In this document: positions 8,701 to 17,600 of the stretch, piece by piece
Layout: every line of letters starts with the position of its first letter
How positions within the stretch are numbered: position 1 is the first letter of the stretch
IMG/VR virus record: IMGVR_UViG_3300024343_000042
Location: 1-38,078 of that record
DNA: 38,078 nucleotides
Source: a virus
Direction: 5' to 3' (one strand)
The notes under the pieces: generated by a model
Database searches by the model: none
What the model was told of the DNA's origin: nothing
What the model saw: only the letters and a program-made list of their open reading frames with translations
Translations under genes and position numbers: made by a program

Positions 8701-11700
8701 ATTATGAACAATTTCATATCCTGATAAATGTTCATACGTACCCAGTACTTCTCCGACATTCGCAGGAGGAGTCCAAGAAATTCGCAGAGCCCCTCCTCTT
8801 CCAGCAAACTCTGGTGTATTTCGCGACCTAACGTCTTTTACGGGAGGCACGGTATCCAGAGACCTAACAGCAGGATAAACTGTATCTGCTACAAACGTAG
8901 TAAAATCTTCATCGACTGCTGCAAATTTTTCATCATAATGCTCTACTGCAGTAAAAGAGTATTCACTATTTGCACCTTGAGAAACAGCAAGGACTTTGTA
9001 TTGTTTTGCAGATCCTTTAACTTCTGAGCCTCCAGCAGTAGTTTCCGTAAGAACCCACATAGCCTCTGCATTCGGTACTTCACTAAATGCAGACTGTACA
9101 GTTATAGTATTTGTAGTCCCTGAAGATGTAGTTACAGTTTCAGTTTCTATTCTATGAGTATCTGCCCAGTTAAGAATTAAAGCGTCTGTTCCACCTGAAG
9201 TTGCTTTTGCGTTTACAGCTTTTTCTTCAGTATTAATATCTTGAAGAGTATAAGTCCCGTTTCCATTACTGTCTATATAAGCTTGTTTTATTAAATCGCC
9301 TTTAGCATAAACTGTACCATTAATAGTTACAGTCTCTGTGGCAAATGCACCAGGTTGGTCGAATATAACACTTAGTGTATAAGTACTGCCCGCAGCTAAA
9401 GTAACAGAACTATCTAAAGGTATAGAACTAACAGATCTAGTTGTTCCAGAATTTGATATTCTTCCTCCATATCTTGTGGCGTAACGATCAGCATCCTGAA
9501 CATTTATAATATCCCCCGGCAATATAAAGGAAGAATTAAGAGAACTTTTAAACGATACAATCTCTCTTTGATTGGCCGCAGTCCACAGCTTCCATCGTCC
9601 ATAACGCAGAGCTTGGCCTTCGGTAATAGCCCCCATAGCTACAGAATCTTGACTTATAATTTTTCCTGTCTCTGCTATATTTTTTCTATCTTCTACCAAC
9701 AAAGGAGAAGCCTTGTAGTTTGCATCAGGGTCAATCCAAGAAACTACACATTGATTTATTCGAGTTTTACTACCTGTACCTTCGTAGCTAAAGGCTCCAT
9801 CTATCACGTTGGCTTTAGTAAAAGTATACACAGGCCCGCTAGGAGCATCTATTATAGGAGATACTTGTCCATCAAAGTAATAAACCATGCTTCTAAATAC
9901 TGTTGCTATATCTTTTACTACTTTATAAGCATCTGCTTGTTTTTGGAAATATAAATTACAAGTAAAACGAGGCTCTGTACCACCCTTACCGTCGTCTACT
10001 AGTTCGTCACAATATCTCGCAATACGATACAGCATGTATTTATCAATATGTTCTTCTTGTAAAAAGTCTCCTAAACCATACCGATTATTAGTAAGTATAT
10101 CGTAAAAGACCCAAGCAGGATTATTTGTATAAACAGCAAAACGTCGAAATGCTCCGTCCCAGTCTTGATATGTCGAAGTTACTACTCCTGTAGACACATT
10201 TCGAGTATATGTTGATACACCTGCATTTTCTTCTCGTGTTACGTAGTTAGAAGGTACTTTTACTTTTAACCCTCTGGCATGATAGCCTCTTTTTGGCATT
10301 CCTTGAAACTGTTGCGACGTAAAACCTACTTTTGCCATGGCACAGTAGGGGTGGCTAAGTTTGTCTTTTATTACACAAGTAGTATTAGTTATACTCGCTG
10401 CGGATATACCCTGCCAGTCATGGTAAGTCTCGCCTTTAGATTTGTATCCCGGCCCTGTATGATTACTCATTCTTTTTATAGTTAATTTAAAGTCTATAAA
10501 AGGACGATACTGTTGTAGATCTATTTTCTGTACAAATGTAACTGCATTTACATACTCTCCTGAATGTAATACTTCTCTATTTAAAATATCTGTATTTTCA
10601 AAAGAACTTTGTCCAGGTCTCTTCACCTCAAAGGTTATAGAATATTGTGTATAAGTAGGTTGATTATTGCCTTTTCCACTAACCGCGTAATGCCCGCTTC
10701 CATATGCCCAAGTAAACCGTGCTTCATCGACTTCTTGTATTTGAGCCGCACTTAAGTTAAAACCAGCACTGGAGCTTCCTACAAGCACTTTTGCTGCTTG
10801 AGTGCCGTCTCCGTATCCAGAAGTTTGTTCTATTGTTCCTCCTGCACTCGGACTATTACTTATTGAAGTAGATCCATGACCTCCAATATCTATAAAAGGT
10901 TCTTGGCTTTTAGTACCTACTCTGAATTGAGTTGTTAGTGCTTCGTAGTTTGCAACTTGGGTCTGCGTAACAGTATCTACATCCTCAACTATAGTTCCTG
11001 TTACGTCATATTTGTAGGAACCTGTGGTACCTGCCCATGCACTTGCCAAAGTAACTGTTGAGCCAGAAATACTAGAAATCTCTATAACTCTATCTACTTC
11101 TAAACTATACGTTCCAGAAGGCTTCCAAGTACCTCCACCTCCGCCGGAGCCTACCGTAAAAGTAGCTACTGTAGTATCGGTACGCCTAGATATAAACCCT
11201 TGTCCGTGCCCTTCGTTGTCCTCTCCATCACTATCGCTTGTAGTTACTAATGTACAAGGTACGTAAGATAAGATACTCGAAATAGAAGATACCATTGCAG
11301 TAGTAAAGAAAGAGCTACCTGCTGTTAAAGTACAATGGATCGCTGCATCAATACTAGACACTCTTGGATTTGTAGCTGTAACATTAATGCTACCATAGCC
11401 CTTTTTAACTACAAGGTACTTTTTACCGTTATCGGCTAATACAATAGATCCATCTGATATTGTGGCAGTAGTTGAATTATTGGTTAAAGATATAGTTGCT
11501 TTACTAAGTCTAGCGGAAGTTGCTGCTTGTGAAAGAGGGGCCGCTCTATCATCATTTAAATATATGGAGGCTTGTCCGTCTACTAAACCTTGAATCGGTC
11601 CTTCAGATATTAAATCCGTGACAGAAATGGTTTGACGTTGTTGTCCACCTACGTGTGAATTGTACGATTCTAGGTACTCTTGATATCCTTTTGGTCCAGC

Positions 11701-11706
11701 TGGCAT
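5743..11706 (-). CDS. Central tail tip / host-specificity protein (lambda J-like)
   Basis: At 1987 residues this is the largest gene and sits just after the L, K and I homologues, as J does in lambda. J-type proteins form the trimeric tail tip that contacts the receptor and begins DNA ejection. The N-terminus (RQTISVTDLISEGPIQGLVD) is typical of the family. Residues ~600-700 (NLYFQKQADAYKVVKDIA, YYFDGQVSPIIDAP) match the phage-tail hub domain, followed by fibronectin type III-like sequence (about residues 960-1060, LRISWTPPANVGEVLGTYEH). After ~1380 come 83-residue beta repeats and, near the C-terminus, a run of 10-residue TANEIAANAI repeats, probably a trimeric shaft. It is much longer than lambda J (1132 residues) because of these additions, so a side-fibre function may have been merged into it. 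Confidence 0.92.
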   Translation of the reverse strand: MPAGPKGYQEYLESYNSHVGGQQRQTISVTDLISEGPIQGLVDGQASIYLNDDRAAPLSQAATSARLSKATISLTNNSTTATISDGSIVLADNGKKYLVVKKGYGSINVTATNPRVSSIDAAIHCTLTAGSSFFTTAMVSSISSILSYVPCTLVTTSDSDGEDNEGHGQGFISRRTDTTVATFTVGSGGGGGTWKPSGTYSLEVDRVIEISSISGSTVTLASAWAGTTGSYKYDVTGTIVEDVDTVTQTQVANYEALTTQFRVGTKSQEPFIDIGGHGSTSISNSPSAGGTIEQTSGYGDGTQAAKVLVGSSSAGFNLSAAQIQEVDEARFTWAYGSGHYAVSGKGNNQPTYTQYSITFEVKRPGQSSFENTDILNREVLHSGEYVNAVTFVQKIDLQQYRPFIDFKLTIKRMSNHTGPGYKSKGETYHDWQGISAASITNTTCVIKDKLSHPYCAMAKVGFTSQQFQGMPKRGYHARGLKVKVPSNYVTREENAGVSTYTRNVSTGVVTSTYQDWDGAFRRFAVYTNNPAWVFYDILTNNRYGLGDFLQEEHIDKYMLYRIARYCDELVDDGKGGTEPRFTCNLYFQKQADAYKVVKDIATVFRSMVYYFDGQVSPIIDAPSGPVYTFTKANVIDGAFSYEGTGSKTRINQCVVSWIDPDANYKASPLLVEDRKNIAETGKIISQDSVAMGAITEGQALRYGRWKLWTAANQREIVSFKSSLNSSFILPGDIINVQDADRYATRYGGRISNSGTTRSVSSIPLDSSVTLAAGSTYTLSVIFDQPGAFATETVTINGTVYAKGDLIKQAYIDSNGNGTYTLQDINTEEKAVNAKATSGGTDALILNWADTHRIETETVTTSSGTTNTITVQSAFSEVPNAEAMWVLTETTAGGSEVKGSAKQYKVLAVSQGANSEYSFTAVEHYDEKFAAVDEDFTTFVADTVYPAVRSLDTVPPVKDVRSRNTPEFAGRGGALRISWTPPANVGEVLGTYEHLSGYEIVHNFDKVKNPIRVMDPNTTSILLRNLTVGTYSVAVRVINTLNNVSEPVIIKVHVSNNHKDRDIPRLVDDVPVAGTTTVGYTVDGNTFKAKRSGYGIKHPGSDSSWVNNTNTTATAWQQDCSDLPNITWSESDRNSEGEFIVEHAYILMDFSDATDRFKLLKYYKPTGSGTAHWYDTGTGNTTNRFGSALTGTFTKAAESSKVTGSGTAFTTQIEQGDVLKLGSEEIRVAAVESNTVLYLEVATDTAHSSVSGFIPNIRIDYTNDVIIARVYKTSSGLVLAETYSQIDAMLKPAGDYIEAGGVTNDEMGPDSVGNDEIADNAVGEDQINVSSVSAISANLGSITAGTMRSNVTDYIPDANAAPSGDENGAFIDLTAGKFVFGDANEYILWDGSNVTISGATISGASISGGSADVNATITVKEDGTTRLSSAGILNCTTALDVSASGAQATISHSNISRSDATSSASPSAGSTFTAVDSVTTNSQGHVTGINVKTITMPAGAAANDATITFSAGTYLGGGGAITVNQSSNETITFNHDNTSRTDTTSSASPAHGSTFTAVDSVTTNTQGHITAANLKTITLPAEATVNNATLTISAGTALGGGGNFTANQSSNETLTINHDNISRSNTTSTAAPGYGSTFTAIGGVSSNSQGHITGVETKTITIPASDNTNTFRTIKVDTSGNGSANNTLTSTEDLMLKKGTNVTLAESNGVVTISSTNTTYTSSDFTHDDLTGFISNEHIDWTADQGSTNIHTGNYTNTTYTGGTNISLSGTTFNHDDVSGGFASPAGTLSPIGTDGNGDQTVTLLSAVSHDDGHITGANTATLTFTGPVTVDSQGQLDITANSITANEIAANTITANEINANAITANEINANAITANEIAANAITANEIAANAITANEIAANAVTANEIAANAVTANEIAANAVTASEIAANAVTASEINANAVTAEQMQISNNSTGSAGIFMDYNSGNSRIDIRDASALRVRIGYLG
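5870..6190 (-). repeat. 30-nt tandem repeats encoding NAITANEIAA units in J
   Basis: About ten consecutive 30-base units near the 3' end of the J gene, several of them identical or differing by one or two bases. They encode 10-residue units of the form N-A-I/V-T-A-N/S-E-I-A/N-A. The even spacing of Ile/Val and Ala suggests a regular trimeric fibre shaft. Confidence 0.9.
6703..7356 (-). repeat. 249-nt repeats encoding 83-residue beta modules in J
   Basis: Two full units (7108-7356 and 6859-7107) and a partial third from 6858 down. Each unit carries GSTFTAV, NSQGH or NTQGH, KTIT(M/L/I)PA, and in the complete units LGGGG and NQSSNET. The exact 249-base spacing between equivalent HDN codons shows they arose by duplication. 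Confidence 0.85.
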
Positions 11707-11723
11707 TCTTATAATCTCCTAAA

Positions 11724-12428
11724 TTATGGCTCTTTGTATGATGCGGCTTCTTCCGGTACATCGAAGATTTGGCCTGCGCTTGTTGTGCCTCCGCTTCCAG
11801 ACGGTATAACATTATTACTGCCTGTTCTTCCTCCATTACGTACATCTACAGCTATAGGTCTTCCAGGCACTCGGAGTTCTCCATATAGTAAGGGTACAGG
11901 ATCACCCTCTACTTGATTACTTGCTCCTCCTGAAAATATGTAATTAGTAGGGTTATCTTGATCAACTGCAGGGTCAGGAGCCATGAGCTGTTGTATACCC
12001 ATTATAGCTAAGTTTGTTCCCATCATGAACCCTGCTATGGCGGCTTGTTGTCCAATAGTCAAAGCCGCGCCCTCTCCCATTGCTGCCAGAGCACCTGTTT
12101 TGCCGAACACTAGGGGACCTAACCAAACTATCAATATGACTGCCGCTATAATTTTTGCTACGCCAGACTTTGAGCCTGCAGGAGCAATAGCAAGAGTAAT
12201 ATCACCTTCTTTCAAAGGTAGTAGTAGATCTTCTTGATCAATCTGTTCTCCTGCAGTCTCTACAATAAACCCAATGTCTTCTTCATGACATTTTCGCAGG
12301 TAGGGTAGAAAATCAGGACGATTTGCGTTTATACACCTAAAAACATCTCTGTAATTGTCTGTATGTACGGTGAACTTATTCCCGAAACGCTCGCCTAAAT
12401 CTCCTTGCAGGTAAACACTATGTTGCAT
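11724..12428 (-). CDS. Tail assembly protein I-like
   Basis: The 234-residue product lies between the K-like and J-like genes, matching lambda I (223 residues) in order and length. The N-terminal half (VYLQGDLGERFG, EDIGFIVE) is a ubiquitin-like beta-grasp type seen in this family. The middle has two hydrophobic stretches (about residues 90-112 and 125-148), a usual I-family feature, followed by a conserved NYIFSGGASNQVEGDPVPLLYG segment split here as NYIFSGG and EGDPVPLLYG, and a GxLRVPG ending. It acts in tail-tip assembly and is not always found in mature virions. It overlaps the K-like gene by 11 bases. Confidence 0.85.
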   Translation of the reverse strand: MQHSVYLQGDLGERFGNKFTVHTDNYRDVFRCINANRPDFLPYLRKCHEEDIGFIVETAGEQIDQEDLLLPLKEGDITLAIAPAGSKSGVAKIIAAVILIVWLGPLVFGKTGALAAMGEGAALTIGQQAAIAGFMMGTNLAIMGIQQLMAPDPAVDQDNPTNYIFSGGASNQVEGDPVPLLYGELRVPGRPIAVDVRNGGRTGSNNVIPSGSGGTTSAGQIFDVPEEAASYKEP

Positions 12429-13119
12429 ATCTATAAACTCCAGTTATATACTTTTTCCAAAAAGGGTATAAATTTTCTCGGCATGATAGCCTATTTTCTG
12501 CATGATGGTAGAGTAAGTCTTCTCCGAGATATACTCCGCAATGGTTGCCTACACTTGCTCTTATTGTAAAAATAAGTAGATCACCTTTTTGCATATTTCC
12601 TTCAACTTTTTCAAAACCCCAAGTAGCTATGTACTCATCGGTAAAATAATCTAGACCTTTCTCCCACCAGTCATCTTCAAAGAGAGGGCGGGAAGGTATA
12701 TCTAAACCTTTTGTAATATAGTAATCTCTTGCCGCTGAAAAACAATCATTTACTCCAAACTCGTAATCTCTACCATACAATGTAGGAGCAGGCAAGCCTT
12801 CAGGCTGTACAATATTTAACTCCATATCAGGATAATTAAATATGTAATATGGTATTCCAGTAGCATTGCAATATTTAATATCTGTTTCAGAAGGCTCATT
12901 GCTTGCATCTGGATGACTATGTACTATTGCTGTTATATCTCCTCTATGCGATATATCTATATACTGCTTCGAAGATATTACAAAGTCGTCCTCTTCTGTG
13001 GCTACATTATCACAAGGAAACCATTTTAGACTTCCCTTTATTACTGCTAGTACTCCACAACCTTCTCGAGGGTACTCTTTTTCAAAATGCTCTTGCATTT
13101 CATCTAAAAATTGCATCAT
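12418..13119 (-). CDS. Tail tip peptidase K-like (JAMM metalloprotease + NlpC/P60)
   Basis: The 233-residue product has the two domains of lambda K. The N-terminal JAMM domain shows E19 in REGCG and the full zinc motif H67-x-H69-P with S77 and D80 (HSHP, then SETD). The C-terminal NlpC/P60 domain shows catalytic Cys126 in NDCFSAARDYY and His193 in GNHCGVYLG. In related phages this protein processes tail-tip parts or cleaves peptidoglycan during entry. All key residues appear intact. It starts two bases after the L-like gene ends. Confidence 0.92.
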   Translation of the reverse strand: MMQFLDEMQEHFEKEYPREGCGVLAVIKGSLKWFPCDNVATEEDDFVISSKQYIDISHRGDITAIVHSHPDASNEPSETDIKYCNATGIPYYIFNYPDMELNIVQPEGLPAPTLYGRDYEFGVNDCFSAARDYYITKGLDIPSRPLFEDDWWEKGLDYFTDEYIATWGFEKVEGNMQKGDLLIFTIRASVGNHCGVYLGEDLLYHHAENRLSCRENLYPFWKKYITGVYRYAT

Positions 13120-13121
13120 AA

Positions 13122-14234
13122 TTAAAACTTCAATGTGCCAGGGAATGATCCGAACGGTAAAGTTGCGGCTGTGTTTTTATCTGATTTAGGCGCTTCATTG
13201 TTTGCTGAGTCAGCAACGGGAATAAAACCAAACCTACATTTACATGATTGCATAGTTTTTCCACAAAGATCCTCTCTTTCCCAATAACTACTTTTATAAC
13301 GTAGCGTATCTGTTGCAGGGGCTGGAGGGACTATAGCTGCTGAAGAAGTATGTGCCTGTATACATTTCCAAATAGTTTTTTCACCAGTAGCTCCATGTCT
13401 TACTCTATCACCCTTAGCGTAGGAAGTACTAGTAACCCAGTCATCCCACAAGAAAACTTCTTTCCAGTAACTAGAAGTACTTGAAGGTGTCTGATTCGTA
13501 TGAGCAATTAAACATTGCCAGTTTTTACTGTTGTGTGTAACATAACTAGAAGTTGTATACGCAGTTGAACTACTATGTGCAATAGAGCCGCTAGGTAAAG
13601 CGTCAAGTAAAGGCGAATCATCTATATTAAAGTAGGGATTGTGTGTATAATCTCCGTACTGAACAGCACTATCAGCCGCCCAACTACAACCATCTTGTTG
13701 ATACTTCCAGCTACAATATTTTCCAACTACTACTCTACGAGGTAGTTTTATGTTCTCTAAATCGAAAGGCATTGCTACTTCTAATACAAGTGCTATATTA
13801 GACTCTGAAGCTATTCTATCAATTATATATTCTTGCTTGCGAAATTCTATAGGAGGAGTTGCATCACCAGACTCTCCATATAAATATTTCTTTAATGTTT
13901 GTCTTCGTATTATTTTACAATCAACCAAGTCATCGTTATTAAAGTCTCCGAGCTGTTCTGCGAATAACCCGCCCAGGTTTGCAATAGTTAAAGAAGGTCT
14001 TGAGGAAGCTCCATCGGCTTGTAGGTCTAGGCCGTCTATAATTATTGGGAATGGAATATATTCTCTTTCAGTATAAGGACTAGTACTTTCTCTGAAGTAA
14101 ATATTCGTTAGATCGTCGTCCACACCGGGATGAAACCGCAAAACTGTACCATTTGGCAAAGTTATTTCAAATAGATCTATTAGACCAGAATCAATTTCTT
14201 GCGTCTGTGCATCAGTTGCAATTAAATTTGTCAT
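13122..14234 (-). CDS. Minor tail protein L-like with Fe-S cysteines and two inserted CBM-like modules
   Basis: The 370-residue product is longer than lambda L (232 residues). The N-terminal ~165 residues are ordinary L-type (LIDLFEITLPNGTVLRFHPG). The C-terminal domain of lambda L holds a 4Fe-4S cluster on Cys173, 182, 205 and 212. Here Cys174 and Cys183 keep the first spacing (9) and Cys324 and Cys331 keep the second (7), but 140 residues separate the pairs instead of 22. The insert holds two repeats with the pattern of type 5/12 carbohydrate-binding modules: SSTAYTTSSYVTHNSKNWQC with a following SSYWKEV, and WVTSTSYAKGDRVRH with KTIWKCIQAHTSS and SSYWER. The start overlaps the M-like stop as ATGA. 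Binding of cell-surface sugar by the insert is inference. Confidence 0.88.
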   Translation of the reverse strand: MTNLIATDAQTQEIDSGLIDLFEITLPNGTVLRFHPGVDDDLTNIYFRESTSPYTEREYIPFPIIIDGLDLQADGASSRPSLTIANLGGLFAEQLGDFNNDDLVDCKIIRRQTLKKYLYGESGDATPPIEFRKQEYIIDRIASESNIALVLEVAMPFDLENIKLPRRVVVGKYCSWKYQQDGCSWAADSAVQYGDYTHNPYFNIDDSPLLDALPSGSIAHSSSTAYTTSSYVTHNSKNWQCLIAHTNQTPSSTSSYWKEVFLWDDWVTSTSYAKGDRVRHGATGEKTIWKCIQAHTSSAAIVPPAPATDTLRYKSSYWEREDLCGKTMQSCKCRFGFIPVADSANNEAPKSDKNTAATLPFGSFPGTLKF

Positions 14235-14611
14235 GCCTCAAAAACTCTCTTTAATGTTAGGGAAAGACTATAAAAATTGTCATAGTCATAAACTACAGAA
14301 TAATCTGTAGATACTACCTTTACGTCTCTTTCGCCGGTACGAGTAGTATTATTTGTGTCTGGCAAAGTAAGTGTAAACTTTGTTACCCCTGCTTTTGTGT
14401 CTAAGAAAGAGACTATATCATCAATATCTGCTTTCGGTCTTGTTGCAAAATTTAAAGTGTAAGACTCTTCTAAATTATTAATGCCGTCCACAATACGCTG
14501 TTCGTAACCATCTCCAAATTTTGCAGTACGCATTCTCGGAGTGCTACTCTTTGTCATTGCTTTATCAGGCGTTGCATATGTAGTGCCTGTGTATATAAAA
14601 CCTATTGCCAT
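14231..14611 (-). CDS. Minor tail protein M-like
   Basis: The 126-residue product has the features of the phage minor tail M family: PRMRTAKFGDGYEQRIVDGI near the start, a YTLNFATRP strand and a C-terminal LSLTLKRVF. Length and position between the tape measure and the L-like gene agree with lambda M (109 residues). It belongs to the tail tip, at the base of the tape measure. Its ATG overlaps the tape measure stop as TAATG. Confidence 0.9.
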   Translation of the reverse strand: MAIGFIYTGTTYATPDKAMTKSSTPRMRTAKFGDGYEQRIVDGINNLEESYTLNFATRPKADIDDIVSFLDTKAGVTKFTLTLPDTNNTTRTGERDVKVVSTDYSVVYDYDNFYSLSLTLKRVFEA

Positions 14612-17600
14612 TATGCTACTCCATACGGATTAAGTATTCCGCCTGATCTTTTTTGATTTTGCAGTTCTACTTGTACAGCCTTGGCGATAGAATTGCCAAG
14701 TTTATCCATATCTGGGCCAGTACTTCCTTCTCTGCTGGTTTGTCCGTCTGTTGATACGTTTACTACAATATTATTATTTGTTGCGCCACTGTCCTTCATT
14801 TCTACTGGGATTGATCTTCCGTTTGGTAGAGGAACAACTGCTTCAGTTCCGTGAAGCATTGCAGGATATCCTGAAGTAGAACCTCTTGCAACTCCACCAG
14901 CAGCGTAACCTTGCATTCTCTTACCTTGGGAAAAAACTCCTCCATTACGAGGTCCGTTACTCAATAAAGAATTGGGTTGGTGCATAAAACCCCCCATCGA
15001 ACTTGGGACCATGGAAGAGCTGCTACCAAGACTGCTGGCTTGTGGGGCCGCCATTGGCATCGGTCCGGTAAAAAAGGACATAAGCATTCTCATAACCATC
15101 ATTTGGATAATCATTTGAGAAATTTGAGACAATATACTTATTGCCATGCTTGCAAAAGCTTGCTTAGCACTAGCAGTACCTGTCACAATAGACTGGAAGG
15201 CGTTATTCATTGCACCCGCTATGCCGTCAAAAAGTGCTTGTTTTTGCTCGGCCATTTTATTAAGCAGTGTTTGTGCTTGTATTTCTGCATATAAAAAGGC
15301 TTGTTCCTGTTCGTTATAGTGTATGTTTTGTGATTTTAATTCATTCATTTTAATATTAAAAGCTGTCATAGCAGGATTCATGGATATAGACTCTGCTTTT
15401 AATCGTGCTGATTCTGTATCTGCTTTAACATTTAACATTGCTATTGCATATCTATCATTATAAAGGGCTATTTCTTGCTTTATAAGAGCTAATCCAGCAC
15501 GTGCACCTTCTTGAGCTGCGCTAGCTGCATTTATCTGGGCTTGAGAAGAGGTTGCATCGCCTGTTCTGGTCGAAAGATTAGTATTTGCATCTTCGAGAGC
15601 CCTTTTTGCTGTTGCTAGTCGTTTTTGTTGGTCATCTTTTATGGCTATATGCTCTTCATTAACTCTTGCTTGTCCATATGTACCTGTACCGCCTGCTCTA
15701 ATCTTTGCCAATCTAAGAGCTGACATAGTTTGAGCTTTAGTGAAAGTAAGCATCTCTCTTTGTTGTTCCAATAGCTGACCTTGTATTGCTAATTCGTTGA
15801 TTGCTATATTATTTTTGGCTATTCCTAAGTCTCGCAAGTATTCTGCCTGTGTTACTTTTATTTCGTTGGCATCGATATTTTCATTTATAACTCTTAGCTC
15901 TTCCTTCTGTGCCTCAGTAAGATTAACTTTCTGCTTTCCTTCTTCATCAAGATAGATACCCTTCTTAGCCATAAGTACTTCCTGTGCCAGTAATTCATCA
16001 TTAACAGAAGCTCGTAGAACCAAGTTTTTTGCCATTATGTTCTGCATCTTATCTTGTATAGTTACACCTACGGTTTGAAACTTTATAGAGTCTTTTGCGG
16101 CTGTGCTTTGCTCTGACTCTAGCCTAGTAATCTCTGCTTTCCTTGTCGCAAGATTCTTATTAAACGCTTCTAGGTTTTTTGTTTTTTCTCCCATTTTTTC
16201 TGTACTAGCAATGTCGCCTTCAAGCTGCTTGCTTAACCTTTCTCTCTCCTTGTATGTCTCCCTATAAACGTCGAACATTTCTGTATCAATAACATCAGCA
16301 CCGAACGACTCGATTAGGTGATCAGCACCTGCTAAAGCTTGTTTATTATCAAACTTATACGTGTTTAACTCGCTAGCTTGACGGCTGTTTTCTCTTTTAA
16401 GACCTTTAAAGGCGATTTTCTGTGCTTTAATTACTTCTTCTACATTAGTTATTAAAGCAGACGCAAAAGGTTTTTTCATAGTACCAGTAAGTTTTGTAAA
16501 TTCCGTATCCATAGAATTAATTTTAGAAGGAAGCTTTTCAAGTGTCATAGCTAAGTTTTGTATATCATTCGAAATGTTAATATATTCTTTTGCTGCATCA
16601 GCAGTTATTATCTCTCCTTTCTGTAAACTACGGTGTAGGCCGAAAAACCCGCGATCTAGGTGTGCAGCTGCGTGAGCTGTCATATCTAACCTGTTAAACA
16701 ACTTCTTATACTCGCGAGACCCTTTATCAGTACGTTTAGCCAACATGTTCATATCTGTTATTAGCGCACCAACGTCTAAACTTGCAGTAGCCTTGCCCCT
16801 AGTTTGTATCATCTCTGCGGAATTAAGCATACTATAGTCTTTCATAACCTCAACAGTACGCTCCAACTCCAGCCTTAGCGTTTCGTATTTTTCGGTTAAG
16901 TTTTCGGTATCTTTAGCTAGTTTCTTGGCGGCTTCACTAGTAGGGAATATTGCCTCTTTAATCATTTTAAAGCCATCATAAGCTATGGATAACATAGAGA
17001 GCCAAAAGAATGCTTTTCCTAGGACCTTACCTGCTGAAGCTGCTGCAGAACCCAGTTTTGCAAAAGCTACTGTTGCACCAGCAGCCATAGAGGTTAATTG
17101 CATTGAAAAACTTTTTACAGCAAATTGGCCTTTCTTCATATGGAAATTAAATTCTGTCATGCCCTTTTTATGTATCGCGCCTCTTATTTCGTAACTCCTT
17201 TTTAGATCCGCAACTTGTTGGGCATTCATATTTCTTAAAATACCGGTTCTTTTCTTTGCTGAAGTTCTTATTTGCTCGTCGGCATGAGCAAGGGCTTTTT
17301 TCGCAGCTGCTCTTGATTTTTTAGAAGAAGAATCTCCTCTTAAATAGTCTAAGGCTCCTGCTCCAGATTTAGTGCCTCCTGAGGTACCTTTTAGTATATT
17401 TGATGCGTTTTGTTTGGCTGCTTTGTGAGAATCCATTTGCGCGGTTTTTAATTTTTCATAGCTCCTTTTTGTTCTTTCAAGCCTTAGTTGCACAGCTTTT
17501 TGATCTCTTTTTACCTGTGCAGCAGTAGCTTGGCTAGACTCTTTCCAGGCCGTCATACTTGGAAGAACTTGCTTAAGTAATCCACCTGCAAATAAAGCTA

